This document shows positions 1 to 13,800 of a stretch of DNA of 64,000 nucleotides, piece by piece. Source of the DNA: Symsagittifera roscoffensis (taxonomy: Eukaryota; Xenacoelomorpha; Acoela; Convolutidae). The notes under the pieces are model-generated. The model worked only from the letters and a program-made list of their open reading frames with translations. It searched no databases and was not told the DNA's origin. The DNA is taken from NCBI RefSeq assembly GCF_963678635.1, contig NC_087066.1:46905129-46969128 (forward strand). Direction: 5' to 3'. How positions within the stretch are numbered: the stretch's first letter is position 1; every line of letters starts with the position of its first letter. A program made the position numbers and the translations under genes.

Positions 1-1878
1 GCTATTAAGGACATCCATAGTAGGCCGACCATATTGAAAACTTTTTTAAAGGCGCCTTATTTGACAAACCGAATATATTCATCATCGAGGAGAAATATGC
101 TAATTGGCTACTGGTCGAATAAAAATCTCGAAGGAAAAATGCCTATAAGATAACCCCCCTCCCCCCTAAATCGAAATGTAGGTTATCTTATTGGCCTTCT
201 TCCTTTGAGATTTTTATTCGACCAGAATCCAATCAGCATATTTCTCCTCGATAGAATACAAATAAATGGTGCGTACCCACTGAGCCGCATTCCCGGATAG
301 CCGAAAAAACTAAATACCTCCAGTTTTATTTAAATCAAATCCGAAAACTCTTCACCAAATTGAGACGCATTTTGATTGGACAAAAAATGCCTCGAACTTT
401 TACAGCTTGTTAGCATATAAAATTCCGAACATTTTTAAGAGATTTGATTGGCTAATACTTTTACTCTCACCGATTTCTTAACAACAAAAATCCGATTCCT
501 ACAGGGCTTCAACCCCCTCACCAACTAAAGGGTCTCTCTTCGATATTTATATGATCGGCCGACAAAGCCTAAATTTTTTCAATATATACTAATTTTGAAT
601 GGTAGGGTAAATGTGGGCAGTGGGTAATTGGGAGGAGGGGAAGAGAGTGGGAAGGAAGAATGATGGGACTAATTAACTATTCCCCTCTATGGTACCTAGT
701 AACGAATATCCCCCTCCCTACTGAGAAATGGGTAAGGGGTAGATGGGGCATAATTGTTATTTAGATCCAAAGTTTTGGCTATACGGTAACGAATTTATTG
801 TTAAAAGTTTACGATTTGAAAAAAATTAAAACAAGTCAGGTAAAAATAAAAGTCTTTCTCATCTCTTTTTAATTATGTTATTAACTAGCTTCAATCTTAC
901 AAATGTCTATTCTTTATAAACTTTTGAGGCTCTTTTTTCACTTTTGGATAACTGAAGGGTCGAATCACTGAAGGGGGGTCGAATCACTGAACGCATTTCT
1001 CCCCTCCTCATTTATCCTCGAATGTAGAGGGGAAGGGGCGGGGCGGATTCTATCTCCCCTCTAAATCCGCTACTGCTTGAAATCCTGAGTTGACATAAAA
1101 ACGCCTGGAAAAAATTAAACTGGTAAGACAGTGGTGAAAAAGGTAAACAGCAGCAAAAATGCCCAGAGAAAGCATCCAGTTTCAAAATGGGCAACACTGC
1201 ATGCTTTCTGGTAATTGCTTTATGTTTCGACTCTAGTTTAGAGCAAAAAAAGGGGAATTCAATCAATTTTGGTATCTGTAGCGACACGTGACAAAAATAA
1301 CCATTTTTTTGTCATTCGAAAATTTGAAGAAAAAAAAAGTTAAAAAATATCTATTTAAATTGCTTTAAAATTGATCCAAATGATCTAAAATAGATAAGTC
1401 CCTTTCACTCTTGACACCAATTTTTTTGTACTATTAGTGAAACAAGACCAACAGTACTGTTCAGAAAAAATTCAAAAACTGTCAAAGAGTTAAGGACGTA
1501 AAATTTAACACAATCTTAACATTACTAAAAACCCTACATCAACAGGTTACGACTGGCTAAAGGGGGCCTGTAGGTCAATAGGGGACTAGTTAGACCAGCC
1601 TGCCTTATGACCCGAAGACCGAAATGCTCCAATGCCTCAACGAAGGATATCCGGGACACTTTTCGATGAAAAGCCCTTCAAATCAATATGATTGGTGGTC
1701 AAATACGTATAGAGAGATGCAAGTGAGGAAACAAGCAGTTGACTCCTCCCAAGATATAAAGGAGAAAAATTAGATACCAAAAGAGTTCTGTCGAAGGAGC
1801 TAAGCCCCGGAAGACAAAAAGAGTCTTCTATTGAAAGCAAGCGGATAGTGGCGACCAAGCCCAGCCATTAGGGTGTGA
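1..1878. other. intergenic, no gene seen
   Basis: AT-rich DNA with scattered G- or C-rich runs near 150, 600-730 and 960-1060. Short stretches near 500-600 and 1030-1080 resemble ends of the hAT-type repeat family seen elsewhere in the window, but they are too degraded to delimit. I see no supported exon. Confidence 0.5.
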
Positions 1879-2178
1879 ACATATTACCCAGCCGGTGATC
1901 TCAATCTGTCTGTAGCCACGACAAAGAGAATACCACAAACGCTACATCTACAGAGCAAAATCAAACACGAGTTTTGGGCCTTCACATCAAAGCTAAATCA
2001 AAAACTCTATCGACGAGCAGTTTTTTTGAGACGATACGAACAAACCAACGTGACCAGCCACCCAGCCACAGCCCTGACCCTCAAGACCCAAACCTATTTG
2101 AGAAGCCAAAAGAAAGCCTCTACCTCAGTAAAGTCGCGCCCCCTGCAAAACGAGGAAACACGAATGATTAATCATTAA
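1879..2178 (+). pseudogene. retroelement-like decayed reading frame
   Basis: A 99-codon open frame lies between a TGA at 1876-1878 and a TAA at 2176-2178, with its only ATG near the end, so it is a fragment rather than a whole gene. It is richer in GC than its surroundings and encodes a basic stretch, KLNQKLYRRAVFLRRYEQT, of the kind found in linkers of retroelement polyproteins. Family assignment is a guess from composition. No intact reverse transcriptase or endonuclease motif is visible nearby. It could also be a lone exon of an unknown gene. Confidence 0.3.
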
Positions 2179-2679
2179 AAAGTCGGACGTTTCATTGACC
2201 TAGCTTCACTGGAGTTGTCTCCTATATTGTGTTCAACCCCCGGTACAACGAAATCCGACAACTTCCGGTTAGCTGAAATCTTTCAGCCTTGAGTCATCAA
2301 CAGGCACATTGAAAAACCCAACGATCAAGAAAAGAAAAATTGACCAATGGGTATTCCCGGCGAAAAAGTCTGATGTGAACCGAAAAAGACATCGATATGC
2401 TCATGAGTAAGTTTTGAGTAGATCGTTGAAATTAGACAATTTAAATCATTGGACAGCAAATGAAGAATTCGGACTAGACATTAGAACATAACCTAAAAAT
2501 GTTTGCCTTGAAAGATACGAACTTTAACTTTTTGATGGTCCGATGAAGTTTTTTTTCTATTTCCTACCTTACGTTGAATGCGCATTTATTTTTATTTCAT
2601 CAACCATATATTATGGATTCGTTTCATTCAACCTCGAATAGGGTTCAATTCATTCATTTCTAGATTCCGTATTTATTGT

Positions 2680-3190
2680 TCCGACCCTTGAAAATGTGGG
2701 GGAATTTTGCATTCGGGTGTGTTTTAGTTTTTTTCTTTTTGTTTTCCACAAAAAATCAAGTACCACAAATAATCATCGGTCTCAATTAAATTATATATTA
2801 TATCGAAGCATTTTTATTCGTGATTCGAAACACTAAAAAACTCAAAATTATTTTCTAGTGTTGCGAAAAACCGAATCAAAATTTTGGATTTTTCGTCTTA
2901 ATTCAAGCGAGTAAAGCAAGCGAGCAAGCTTACAACAGCTGAATTATGTCTAATTTAAGACCTTAAAACTGAATTTTAAGCACGCAAACTAGTTTTTGGA
3001 GTTTTTTAGCTTAATTTTGGGAACCAAAAACCTCAAAAAATTTTCAGCAAAAAACTTGGAAACAATTTTTTTTCGTTTTTCCAGTCAATTTGCTTCAAAA
3101 ACTGTTTACGAAATATCTTTATCACAATGATTTTCAATTATACCAAAGTTGTTTTTTGTTCAAACCTTTTTTATCACACCATGCAGAAAA
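2680..3190. repeat. dispersed repeat, copy 1 (second copy near 15,296-15,800)
   Basis: This block shares the same ordered landmarks with 15,296-15,800: a GGGTGTGTTT word, a T-rich run, TACCACAAATAA, a GAGCGA/GCGAGC-type segment, and a stretch ending in GGAACCAAAAAC. The copies are diverged and carry indels. A third, shorter version lies near 14,780-14,900. No ends or target duplications could be defined, and there is no coding potential. Confidence 0.5.
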
Positions 3191-6040
3191 AAACTATTAA
3201 AGTGAGGAAAACAGTAGTACACAAGAACTATCAGGAATCTTTAGAATTAAATAACTTCACAAAAAATTCCACACCAAAAGTTTCGCGTTTAAGGATGATT
3301 AGATCTTTATGCATCTATTTAACAAAACATCACTGCTCAATTTATGTTTAAGTTCTGCTACAGTTTTGCCAGCCGGTTTTTAGCAGTAGGTTGTAAAACA
3401 AGTTTAACCCAGGGGGGAACAGGATGAGCTGGGCGCGGATAAAGCTAAGAACAAAACGATCTAGATTGTTCCGGAATGTCTCAAACGATTCAATAACTGT
3501 TTCAGATTGATTTAGAACTTTCATTCACCTTTATCTGCAAAATTTGCAAAAAAAAGAACTTTGAATGAATAATTAAAAATTAATTGCTCTCTCTGAAGTA
3601 TTAAATTCTCGAACAATAAAATTTTTTCTAACCTGTGGTTTTTGATTAATTTCAACGAGGTACTTGAAAATGCATATTCTTTATGAGCTTTGTTTCATGA
3701 ATATGCCTGTGCATGGAGTACACACCACACTGACTGTGTTAACAGTATGCATCGTTCACATTAGCAACCTTGTGCAGAGTGAGACAAATGATAACTCGAT
3801 TTGTGCCATGAAGTTAAAATGCTCCGAGTACATGTAGCTCGAGAGTTTGAGTGCTTAGCTCGAGAGTTTGAGCCCGCTAAAGTGCTTAGCTCGAGAGTTT
3901 GAGCCCGATACAAACTCACTCTTTTTCGGTCTAGAGATTTATAAATTTTTGATAAATTGACAAAATCTTTTATTATCACGATATCGCACTAGAAACTGTC
4001 CCTTTTTTAAAATCAAAATCTTCATATTGTTTGCTCGATTAATTAAAAAAATGTCCGTTAATTTTATCTTATTGTTAAAATTTTTGGTAAAATGGTTTAA
4101 AAATTTTCTCAATAGTTTTTCGCGACCAAAATCATCCTTCGATATAAACTTTTTTTTATGAAATTTTTATATTTCTTATAGAAAAGGTTTATATTTGTTG
4201 AAAGAGATGGTTGAAAGTGGAGATTGAGAAGGCAGACAAGGGAAAAAGACATCGAACATCTCGTTTTCGAAAAAATTAAGTAGTTCATCTTCTTGATTGA
4301 TAATTTTTGATTAGAGAATCAAATGAAAATGACGCAAAAAAGGGCGAATTCACACTAAAAAAAAATTATTTTCAGTATTTGCGCTTTTTGCGTAAATATT
4401 TTAATATGATTTGTTTTTTGTTGAATTTTGGCTAAAACATCAAAAAAACTTTGCACTGAATAGATTTAAAAATTAATGAAAAAGCATTTTTTTCGGAACG
4501 TTTCCGAAATGAAAAAAAAAACTTAAAAATCATTTTTCTTTATGAAAAATGGTTCATGAAACCAAAAATTTTTTAAAAAAGTGGAAATTTAAAATGTTTT
4601 TTTTTTAAAAAAAATTTGCTTGGTTTTAAAATCTTTCAGAATTTTCTTAAATTAACTGAAATTTTTCATCATCAATTTTTGAAAAGCACCAAATTATAGT
4701 GAATCGACCAAGTTTCTGATAAAAAATATTCCAGAAAAAAAACTGAAATAAAAGATTTTCAATAAAAAAAACTTCATTTGAAAAATTTCTCGTTTAAATT
4801 TTTTTGGTTTAGCAATTTTTTGTTAAAAATGGCTTTTAATTTTTTTTGAAAAGTGATTAAAATTATGCACTAGCTTTTTTTCTGACTGTATTCCATTAAG
4901 GTAATCGGAGTTTACAAAGTTATCAGATTCATGTCTTAGTTATTATTCGGATAACACGTTATCGTTTTTTACCCACGGAAATCACGCTAATAAGTTCAAA
5001 ATCAACTAACTCGGTTTTTTTAAAAAAATTATTGAATGAATGAAAGTTTTATCATAGAGTTAAAAGTTGTGATTTCAATAGACAAAACTGTTAAAAAAAA
5101 CTCTTTTCAAGAATTAGATTTTTCAACTACAACTTTATGAAACGTCAGGAAAAACATAAAAAACATGTTAATAAAAAAAAACGGAGAGAAAATGTGCAGA
5201 TAAATGTTTCAACAAAATTCATTGTCCGACTTATGTCAGAAACTGGTTCTAGAATCTGCGGTGCAGTTTCTTCTGGAACAATCTTGAACAATTTTAACTG
5301 TCGGATTTTAGAAAATCTGAAGCTGGTTTTGTGTATTCGAATATTTTGGAATACGGTTTTTTGGTGATAATAAATTACAAGTACAACCTTTCCCAAAGAT
5401 GCAGCGTATCAAAAACAATCCGTGAATTCAATCTGATCTAATGATGGGAGTTTTTGGCGGACCCTTTTTCTACAGAAAATCACACGGAATATATTTCACA
5501 GTTTTCAAATAGAAAATAGTGATATAAAAAAGCATTCATACTTTTTGAAAGGTTGGAACCATAGAACTAGCTGTACACTTCCGCAAAGACACAGAGAAAA
5601 AATGTTAAAGTTGTTTTGGTGTAGTAAAAATCTAATACCTCGAAGTTTTAAAAGAAACAATTTTTCTTACAAAAAATAATTCATCGCGCATATTATTTCT
5701 AAAATTTTTTTTCAGTTTTATCAAAAGGATTCCAAGCGAAAAAAATACAACGAGTACACGAAAGTGTAATATTTGCTGAATCGCATGGTTCTTTATCGTT
5801 GCTAATTCAAAAACTGCCAAACGTGATTGCATACAAAAATAGTTTTGATAAAAATCACCATAAAAACAAGTTACTTTTTTGCAACACTTATATTTGTCCT
5901 CATGGTGTATGTTTGGAAGTGCTGACTGTTCAAAAAATTTTGTCTCGTAACATTGGAAAAGAAACTCATTTGCAGAAAAAGAGTTAAAACACTTAATTTT
6001 TAGCTCAGGAAATCTGCCTTTTACTTCGTTCACAGAAAAT
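3191..6040. other. AT-rich intergenic region
   Basis: Long A and T runs with only short, unconvincing frames. Apart from the small tandem repeat at 3,836-3,910, I see nothing I can support as a gene. Confidence 0.4.
3836..3910. repeat. short tandem repeat of TAGCTCGAGAGTTTGAG
   Basis: The 17-base core TAGCTCGAGAGTTTGAG occurs three times. The second and third copies are joined by longer shared tails (GCCCG and AAGTGCT). This looks like a recent local duplication with no coding role evident. Confidence 0.7.
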
Positions 6041-6235
6041 TTATCCGTCCTTCAAAATTTTGCCATTTTGATCAACTGAGACAAGTGTTGGCAGTTGCTC
6101 TCTTATAACCAACATTTCATAAAGTTGTGCCATCTCACTTGACCACTTAACTTCTAATCTGAAAGGTGCACCAACATTTTCAGGAAGGTACCAGGCTTGA
6201 TTACGCTGTTCAGTTGATGTGGGATCAAATATCAA
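6041..6235 (-). CDS. possible terminal exon, unknown protein
   Basis: The minus-strand frame ending in TAA at 6041-6043 has balanced, protein-like composition, including the run SEMAQLYEMLVIREQLPTLV, in a region where other frames are low complexity. It has no ATG start, and I found no good AG acceptor just upstream, where a T8 tract lies. It may be a decayed exon or transposon fragment. No family is recognised. Confidence 0.25.
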   Translation of the reverse strand: MIFDPTSTEQRNQAWYLPENVGAPFRLEVKWSSEMAQLYEMLVIREQLPTLVSVDQNGKILKDG

Positions 6236-9200
6236 AAAAAATGAATATGTAATAAATCAAGACTTAAAGGATGACTTTTTTGTTAAAGTGTAAATCTTGA
6301 AAATTTTTGAAAGTGTTTTGCTGATTACGAGTTGTGCTATATCTACAATTGCAGCACTATTCCAAACAAAACATATTAGTGTTAAACTATGTCTGAAAAA
6401 TGAAAATGATTTGATTTCCATTGAACGCTGAAGAGAGCATTAGGACACATAATAACTACCAGTTTTAATTAGACTTCGAATGGAAAACATCTACCCATTC
6501 AACTGATTCTGAACCATAAGTGTAACAATTGTTTTTGGATGGGTTTTAGCTCATTAAGCCTTCTCAAATTGAGATGTGTACAAATTCAGCCACCGTATGA
6601 AACCTCGCAAAAAAGACGCGCGTCTCAATTCAATCAAAAATAATGAATTGGCAACTTGGGTTACTAGAATAACTTCTGGTTTTTAACGAGTGAATAGTAT
6701 TCAAAGGTTGCTCGTAATGAATTTTGACTAATCGATGACAAAAAAATCACAGCTAGTTTTCCATAAAACACAACACCGCTTTAAAATCTTCTCTTTAATT
6801 GAAGATGTCTATCATGTTTACTTTTTGTCGTTATCAAGTGACGAAAGCTGTACTTGATAGCTTTAACTTTGGTTAGTTGATTGTTTGTTGATGCTGCCCT
6901 CGGTATGAGACAGCTTTGTCTCAAGGAATGCTCTTTGAGCGTACACGTTTTAGAATTTTGACAACTTCGTTCTTCAAAATCGCATCGCAAATGGAAAGTG
7001 TGCAAAACTTTATTACAGAATGCAGCCGTTAAAGCATCTGTGACATTCCCCTAAAAATGCGTCAATTTCCAAACTTTTGTTGTCTTTTTCAATGTTGTAT
7101 TTAGGTTTTCAACTCAAAACATTGCAACTCCAAGTGAATTCTACGATCGAAATTTAACAAAAATCAATATCTGTGGTCTCATCAGAATTGAAGAGAAATG
7201 TCTTCTGCTCGTTTGAATTGTCTAATGTCACCAGTACTTCAGTTCTAGTGAAAACGTCAGAAACTAACCAGTGCGCTGCCTTGTAATCTTCCATTTCATG
7301 CACGGGAAAGTTTAGTTAACGAGTCAGACTTTTTTGTTTGCTTTTCTTTCTTTTGAAAGGATGACGGGCTGATTCGAGATGCTGGTTTTTTAGAAACGTC
7401 CTATTTTTCGGAATATCCCCAACCTCTTCTTTTTTCCTTTGTTTGTTTTTCTGCTCGTTTAAGTTCCCTTTTCAGGCTCGTCTTCTCTTCCACTCTATTC
7501 AAAAATTCGGGCAACATGTTTGCAGCAAATTTTTTTACCATTTTTTTTGAATATTCTTAAAGACAAACGGAAATGCATAGAGAGCTAGCCTGAGAGCTAG
7601 TGATCAATGATCACTACCACTTTGTCCTACAGTATTGCATAAAATTTTGTTTCGAGCTTATTGCTTATGATAGCGACTGGCCATAACAAAGTTTTTTCAA
7701 AAAAGGGTTCCAGAATTGCTGTCTTCAATTTTTCATATTCGTAAAACTTTCCATCCAACACTTCATCTTTCTTTTGTTGCAGATTGTATGCTATTGGTGA
7801 AGTTTAAATTTTCGTCACTGAATTGCTGACAAGATTTTTTACGGAAAATTCCATTGATGCAATGCTGGCTCGATCTTTCAGGTAGAATTTTGCTCGAATT
7901 TTCCATTTAACCTCCAAATTTTTCACTATTAGCGCTTCAAAGAATCTGATAGCACTTTAATTTCTAAATATGTGATACTTTCGATTAGCAATGCTGTGCA
8001 AAAATTTCAAATGATCTCTCAATTTTTTTCCCCTGACCTCGCCATCTTCTATCAGATGTGTCGGATGAATCAAGAACAACTCCCCCCCCCCAAATTTTTC
8101 ACTATTATCGCTGCAAAGAATCTGATAGCACTTTCATGTCCAAAGATATGATACTTTCAGTTGACAATGCTGCGAAAAATTTACAAATTATCTCTCAATC
8201 TTTCCCCTTACTTCTCCAACTTCTATCAGGTTGGTTGGATGAATCAATAATATTTCTAGCAAATGCTTCTTTTGCCTATTGAGTAGTGTTTTGTTTTGCT
8301 ATTTCTACACGGACGAAGCGAGATAAAATGTTTGTATAGTCCAAAAAAATTGGTTCATCGTTTGAAAGAGCAGTTTTATCCATGCCAAATGCATCAATAC
8401 GCCAAATTGTTTTAATATCATGAGCAAAAATTTGTAGTCTAGCGTATAATTTTTTTTGCCACAAAAAATTTTTTGTACGCCAGCCTTTTTTCGAAACTTT
8501 TTCACCATCTCTGTCGCTAAATTTTATAAATTCATCTCTTTTTCTTGGAAATTTATGGTTGTGGTATACTAGTACGATGCTTATTAAATGAGCTTTGCAT
8601 AACTTTTGAATACTTTTACACTTTTCTGTCTACCTTCTGGATCATTTCATTTTGTTTTTGAAAAGTGTTTTGAAGTGTATAAAGGAACAAACTGAGAGAT
8701 TTACTATTGTTTTGGAATCGAAAAAAAAGTATGTTCAGACCGATTTTGTCACTGTTATTATCGAATTTTGTTTTCAGTACAAATCGACTGCCTGCCTGAA
8801 TGCTTTTTTTGTTCGACCGACTTTTTTCACAAAAGAATCAACAATGTTATCATTGTTTTCATCAGATTGCTCCTCGCGAGCCTTTACAGTTTGCTCCTTT
8901 TGCCTAATAAGTTGTGTAGCTGACACTGTTTTTGATGTTGCTTTTTGCTGATTTTAAATCCACAAGGAAATGGTTTTTCCAGTATATTCTTATCAAAGTA
9001 TTGACTTCGGGAGTTTAGATGGTTATTGCGGCAGAACTGTGAAAATATAACGATAAGTATTAGGAAAAATAAGATCCATATTTTGAAACTCAAATAACTT
9101 GTGAGATAGCACAGTACTGCCGAACAATCACTTTTAAGTTAGCTTATTAATATTTGTAACTCAAAACTGCAAGTGTTTCTGCTAGTGAAACTGATTTTAA

Positions 9201-10839
9201 AGTAAATACGTGCAATTTCCGCATTTTTTCCATTCGTTTTTGCCTCACTCCTTGCATTTTATTTCCTGTGAACTTATTCACTAGCACATCTGACAAAAAA
9301 ACGTAAAAAAAACTGTCACAGTCATTGGTTAATTAAATTTTTTTGTCCCCAAAAACTTCTCAGCAATAAGACTTGCTGTGAATTGATCTCATCGCTAAAA
9401 GTAGTTGTTTTTGCTTGCAAGTTGTGTAAATAGAAAATGGTGGAATAAAATTTGAACTGTAGCGGAGGACGTCAGAAGATGTTCGCGCTGGAAGATCTGC
9501 CAATGAAAAACCAAAACGTTTCTATGTTTTTCGGCTAATCAGTCAAAAGTTTCGACAAAACTCAGTTGTTTGCCAAATGCAGAAACTGTGTTTACATCAC
9601 TAGTAGACTTGAACAGGACTATTTGAGTCAGTATAAGCTCGGCTTCTCTGTCATGTGGGTTTAAGTATAAAAAACTATATTCGATATAATCTACAAGTAA
9701 AAGTCGTCCAGCCATAGCAATTTTCGAAATTTTGTTCAAATTTTGAAAGTAATGTGATAAATCAATCAAATTTTGAAAGCTTTTTCACTTTGTTTTGATT
9801 TGGAAAGTTTTCCATGGACAATTGGTTAATCAAAACAAAATATACTCCCTGTATAAACAGAATGATGCACACATTTTTTGGATATTCTCTCAGTGGTTGA
9901 TATTTTTTGTAAATCTAGCTATTTGAAACACACATTGGTTCAAACCTTTTGTATTCAAACATGTCATAAGACAACAGGGTTTTACTGGAACCACTTGGTC
10001 TCACCAAACATTCCATCATTTGTCCAAATTGTTTCTTCATGTTTTGTGAGCAACCATACTCCTCACGTTCTTCAAAAATTGAGAAAAGTACATCAAAAAT
10101 TATTTAAGAACAGTTATGGTGCAAAGAAGTTCCCTTTTCTTTGTGTTTTTGACGTTTTGACTCCAACTATTTAAAATGCTGTGCTGAAATTTTGGCATTT
10201 GGTTTTTGAAACAAAATCAAACTATCAGACCGGATTTAAAAACCAAAAAACTTCGTGTGGCAGTCAGTTGTAATTCGTTATAAAAATCGTTATATATATT
10301 GCTCTATTATAACTCGTTTGAGAGGCAGTCTTGTTGTTGAAATATTTGCCATTGAAATGACACAATGAAGTTGAATAAATGGACCGGAATTTTTTAATTT
10401 TGGGAAGCCAATGATCTTGACTTTTTCCTCAAAGTGAGACAAACAAGAACGGTTGAAACAAAATTTTGAGACCGTTTTTTACCAATTCTGCAGCGACAGG
10501 TGATTTTTTTGCTAATCCTGCGTGGATGAAACTAGTCAACAAAAATATTTCAGAAAACGTTGTAAGAAATGCAAGGAATTCATACATCGAAAGCATAGAC
10601 CAAGAGTCTGGACAAAAATTAAATTTAAATTGAAAGACTGACTCAATGATTTAAATCTATTTATTAATGGCTGTTCGCACGCATTTAAGTTCTTTAGTTG
10701 AGACCAGGTAATTACTCTTGCTTTTGCAGTTTTTTGTTTTGTTTCAAAGTTCATTTTAAGAAAAACCTTCAGCTTTGTTACTATTTTCCTTGCTTAAAGT
10801 TTTTCTTGCTTTTTTCCGAGTTAATTCTTAACAATTAAT
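6236..10839. other. intergenic, no supported gene
   Basis: AT-rich sequence with short frames only. Two similar segments near 7,920-8,020 and 8,090-8,230 share TTTTTCACTATTA, GCxxCAAAGAATCTGATAGCACTTT and TTTCCCCT words, so a partial local duplication is likely. Nothing else can be supported. Confidence 0.4.
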
Positions 10840-13800
10840 TTAATGTTCTGCATTTTTTTCTTCGTCGCGTGATGGTAGAGGAGGCCGTGGCTGCGGGACA
10901 TTGGGACCCCCAAACAATCCCACTCCTGCTGAGCCTCCTGAGACTCCATGATGGAAAGACACTGCACTTCCACTGACGTGTACACTGCGTAGGTGTCCGG
11001 AGGTTCCGAGTGGCATGGCCTGTCGTCGAATGTGGAAGCTCATAGCCACTCCTTGGGGCGATCGGAGGCTGTAGTCACCCCTTGGGAGGTAGGCGACCAC
11101 TTGTTGAAACTGTCTCATCAGGGTAAGGGATCCTAACAGGTCCCCTTGAACAATACAAAAAGTGCCATTTATATTTAATTCTAAAACCCAGATTTTTTTG
11201 ATGTTTGCCAAATGTTGAACGAAAAATATTTTAATGCAAAAACTGCTATAGTTAGTTGAATCGGTGAATCAAAATCCAGATTTTTCTTTCAGAATTCAGT
11301 ACTGCATGAAAAGTTTGAACTTAAAAAGTTTGATGGTGTTTTTTTTTATTAAAAAACTTTCTTAAGAGAAGCACTATTATGACATTAAAACTTAGTCTAA
11401 AATTATAGAAGCATGAAAATGAGTAAACAAACCAGAATGCAGATGTTGCATGAGTTCGTTGTTGATTCTCTGCAGCTCCTCCGCACTTTCAACCATCTCA
11501 TGGGGCGCTTGCATATCCCGCGCTTGCAAAGTCCATGGAGCTTCGGATCCTTCGCTGTCGGCAAGAGGCTTTCCCGACTCGGTCCTCGAAATGTCCTCGG
11601 CTTCTCCAGTCTGCTCCGAGTTATCGGTGTCGGAGGCTAATTGCTCCTTCGGCTCAGCAGTTGCAGTTGTTGTCTTCTTCAACTTATCGTCCAGAAGTCT
11701 CAAAACATTTGAAACTTTCTCGCGAACCAGCGTCACGGCTTGCTCGGTGTCTTCTTGATTTTTCGGATCCAAGCCATCGAGTTCCCTGCGGATCTCATCG
11801 ATCATGTTGAGCGGCTTCAGTTGGTATGCAGTAGAACCCGAGCAGAACTTGTGGATGTGACTTCCATATAAGGAAATGTTTAGGCTGATCGGCTGGCCGA
11901 TGTCGAAGAAGAGCGACTCTGCCATCTTAGTGACAATCATGGCCGCCTCGTGGTTGATTTGGTTGAGAAGTTTGGTTATGTTGCTGAGTGGGGGAAGATT
12001 GAGAAGGTGAGTTTTTCCGACGTAGCAGACAGGGAACTTGAACTCTGAGTTGAGAGGGGTGGGGGCGTGGGGATGTTGTCGGTCATCAGGAACATGCAGC
12101 AATTTCAGAGCTGAAATGTTTGAGAAGACCAAAATAAACTTATTCAGATCTCAAATAGTTTGATTATTGAGAAGCATCGAAATAACATAGAAATAATATA
12201 AGATAGAGGTCCGTTTTTGCCGGTCAAGGTAGTTCAATATAATAACTATGCACTTGAAATAGCTTCGCGTATAGATGATTTCATGATAAGTTGTATTTTT
12301 CCAACTATTTTCACTTATAGGTATCTTAAACCATTAACAAATTTGCCTTTTGCATTGATGAAGCCTCTTACAGAAGAATCTTCTAAATAATTTCAATTAA
12401 TGCACCACTTCGACCAATTATTTCTCACAGCAGCAACGAACAAAATTTTTGTATCAATTTCTGTATTTTGAAATCTTGGTGCGTTTTGTGAAGCTCGACC
12501 TTGATTCACGTACCTGTGTAATTTTTGTCAGTATCAGTGAACAGTGAATAGTTCCTATGTCTATCCCCACTGTCCAGGCGCCACTTGTTCACGCCCACAC
12601 GCAACCACACATCAGTCCAGTTAGCCACCTTCAGTCGCACTGCTCCATGACCTCGACCTCCACCGTGACCTTGACCACTTCCATCATCATTTCTGTCGTC
12701 CAAAAGGTCTTCATCTTCATGTTGACCCAAATTAACCTCGCTCATCGGAACGACTTCAATCGCGTCTTCACTTTGATCATCTGCCGTCTGTCTGGAATCG
12801 TCATCCGGGAGGTTTCTCAGCTGGTGCATTGGCTGTACCACATGATCATTGTTAAGCTGCTGCTGCCACTTATACATTCGGTACTTCTCGAATGTGTATT
12901 TGCTGAGACAGACAATCAACATTCCACAAAGGAGTGCCATGATAAGCCTCAGCATCATGCGTCGCCATATTTTGTTTTCGTTCTCCGGAATATTGAAAGT
13001 CACCTTCTTTGATCCAGCGCCCTAAAAGAAATCAACTTCAGAGGCACCTAGCATAGTGGTAAGGCGATCACTTTCCGATTGTCAGATCGTGTAATTGATC
13101 TCCTGCCATGGCAATGATAAAAGCTCTATGTTCTCAAGCTAATTTAACCTCTAGCTTCAGCTCTACCACAGCTTGCACGATTTCGGCTGCGGGAGTGGTA
13201 GACGCAAAAAGACGACCTTGAGTCGCAGGAAAAAGAAAATTTTGTCGACCTTTTTTTTAGGTCGATCAAAACAATTTCCGAGCTCTTCCAAAGCACTGAA
13301 AAAGATCTTTTATTGGCCATATTTTGTGCACCGCAGGCAAAACAAAAAAACACAAGCAAAAAAAGGCGTAAGACGTTTTTAGGCACTTTTTAGCAAATTT
13401 TGACCAAAAGATCGCGTTTTTTCAGCGCGCGCTTTCGCCTCAAAGTTAGTAATAATTGGCGCCTAAGGCGCCTTTGGAAAATTTTTAGGGTCCCTCAGCC
13501 AAAAATAGATATCTCAAAATAGTACAAAGGGGGACCCTTTGAGTCGGCGGGGGTTCGAATCCCTGACGGAAAAAACGTCCGCCTCCCCACGCCACCCCTA
13601 TGTGATCATTTTAATTAATTATTGTGGTATAATTTTTGAGAACCCCGATTTATTTTAACCCACCGAACAGCGTTTAATAAGAATTACAACGGAACCATTT
13701 ATTCTTTGCGTGATGAATTTTCTCTGTAATGTAAACAACCAGAGAGATAAAACCCAGTGTATTTGGGAGAGTTCCAAAAAATGATTGAAATAAAAAGTAA

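Noticed and set aside
5145-6033. several 60-130 codon frames on both strands
   Set aside because: AT-rich, Phe/Lys/Cys-biased frames with no motif, splice support or strand preference.
11413-11810. three overlapping plus-strand frames opposite exon 3 of the BRICHOS-like gene
   Set aside because: Antisense shadows of a GC-richer exon. The minus strand has matching splice phases and domain content.
12557-13012. 151-codon plus-strand frame opposite exon 2
   Set aside because: Antisense shadow of the exon encoding the membrane helix. The minus-strand reading is far better supported.
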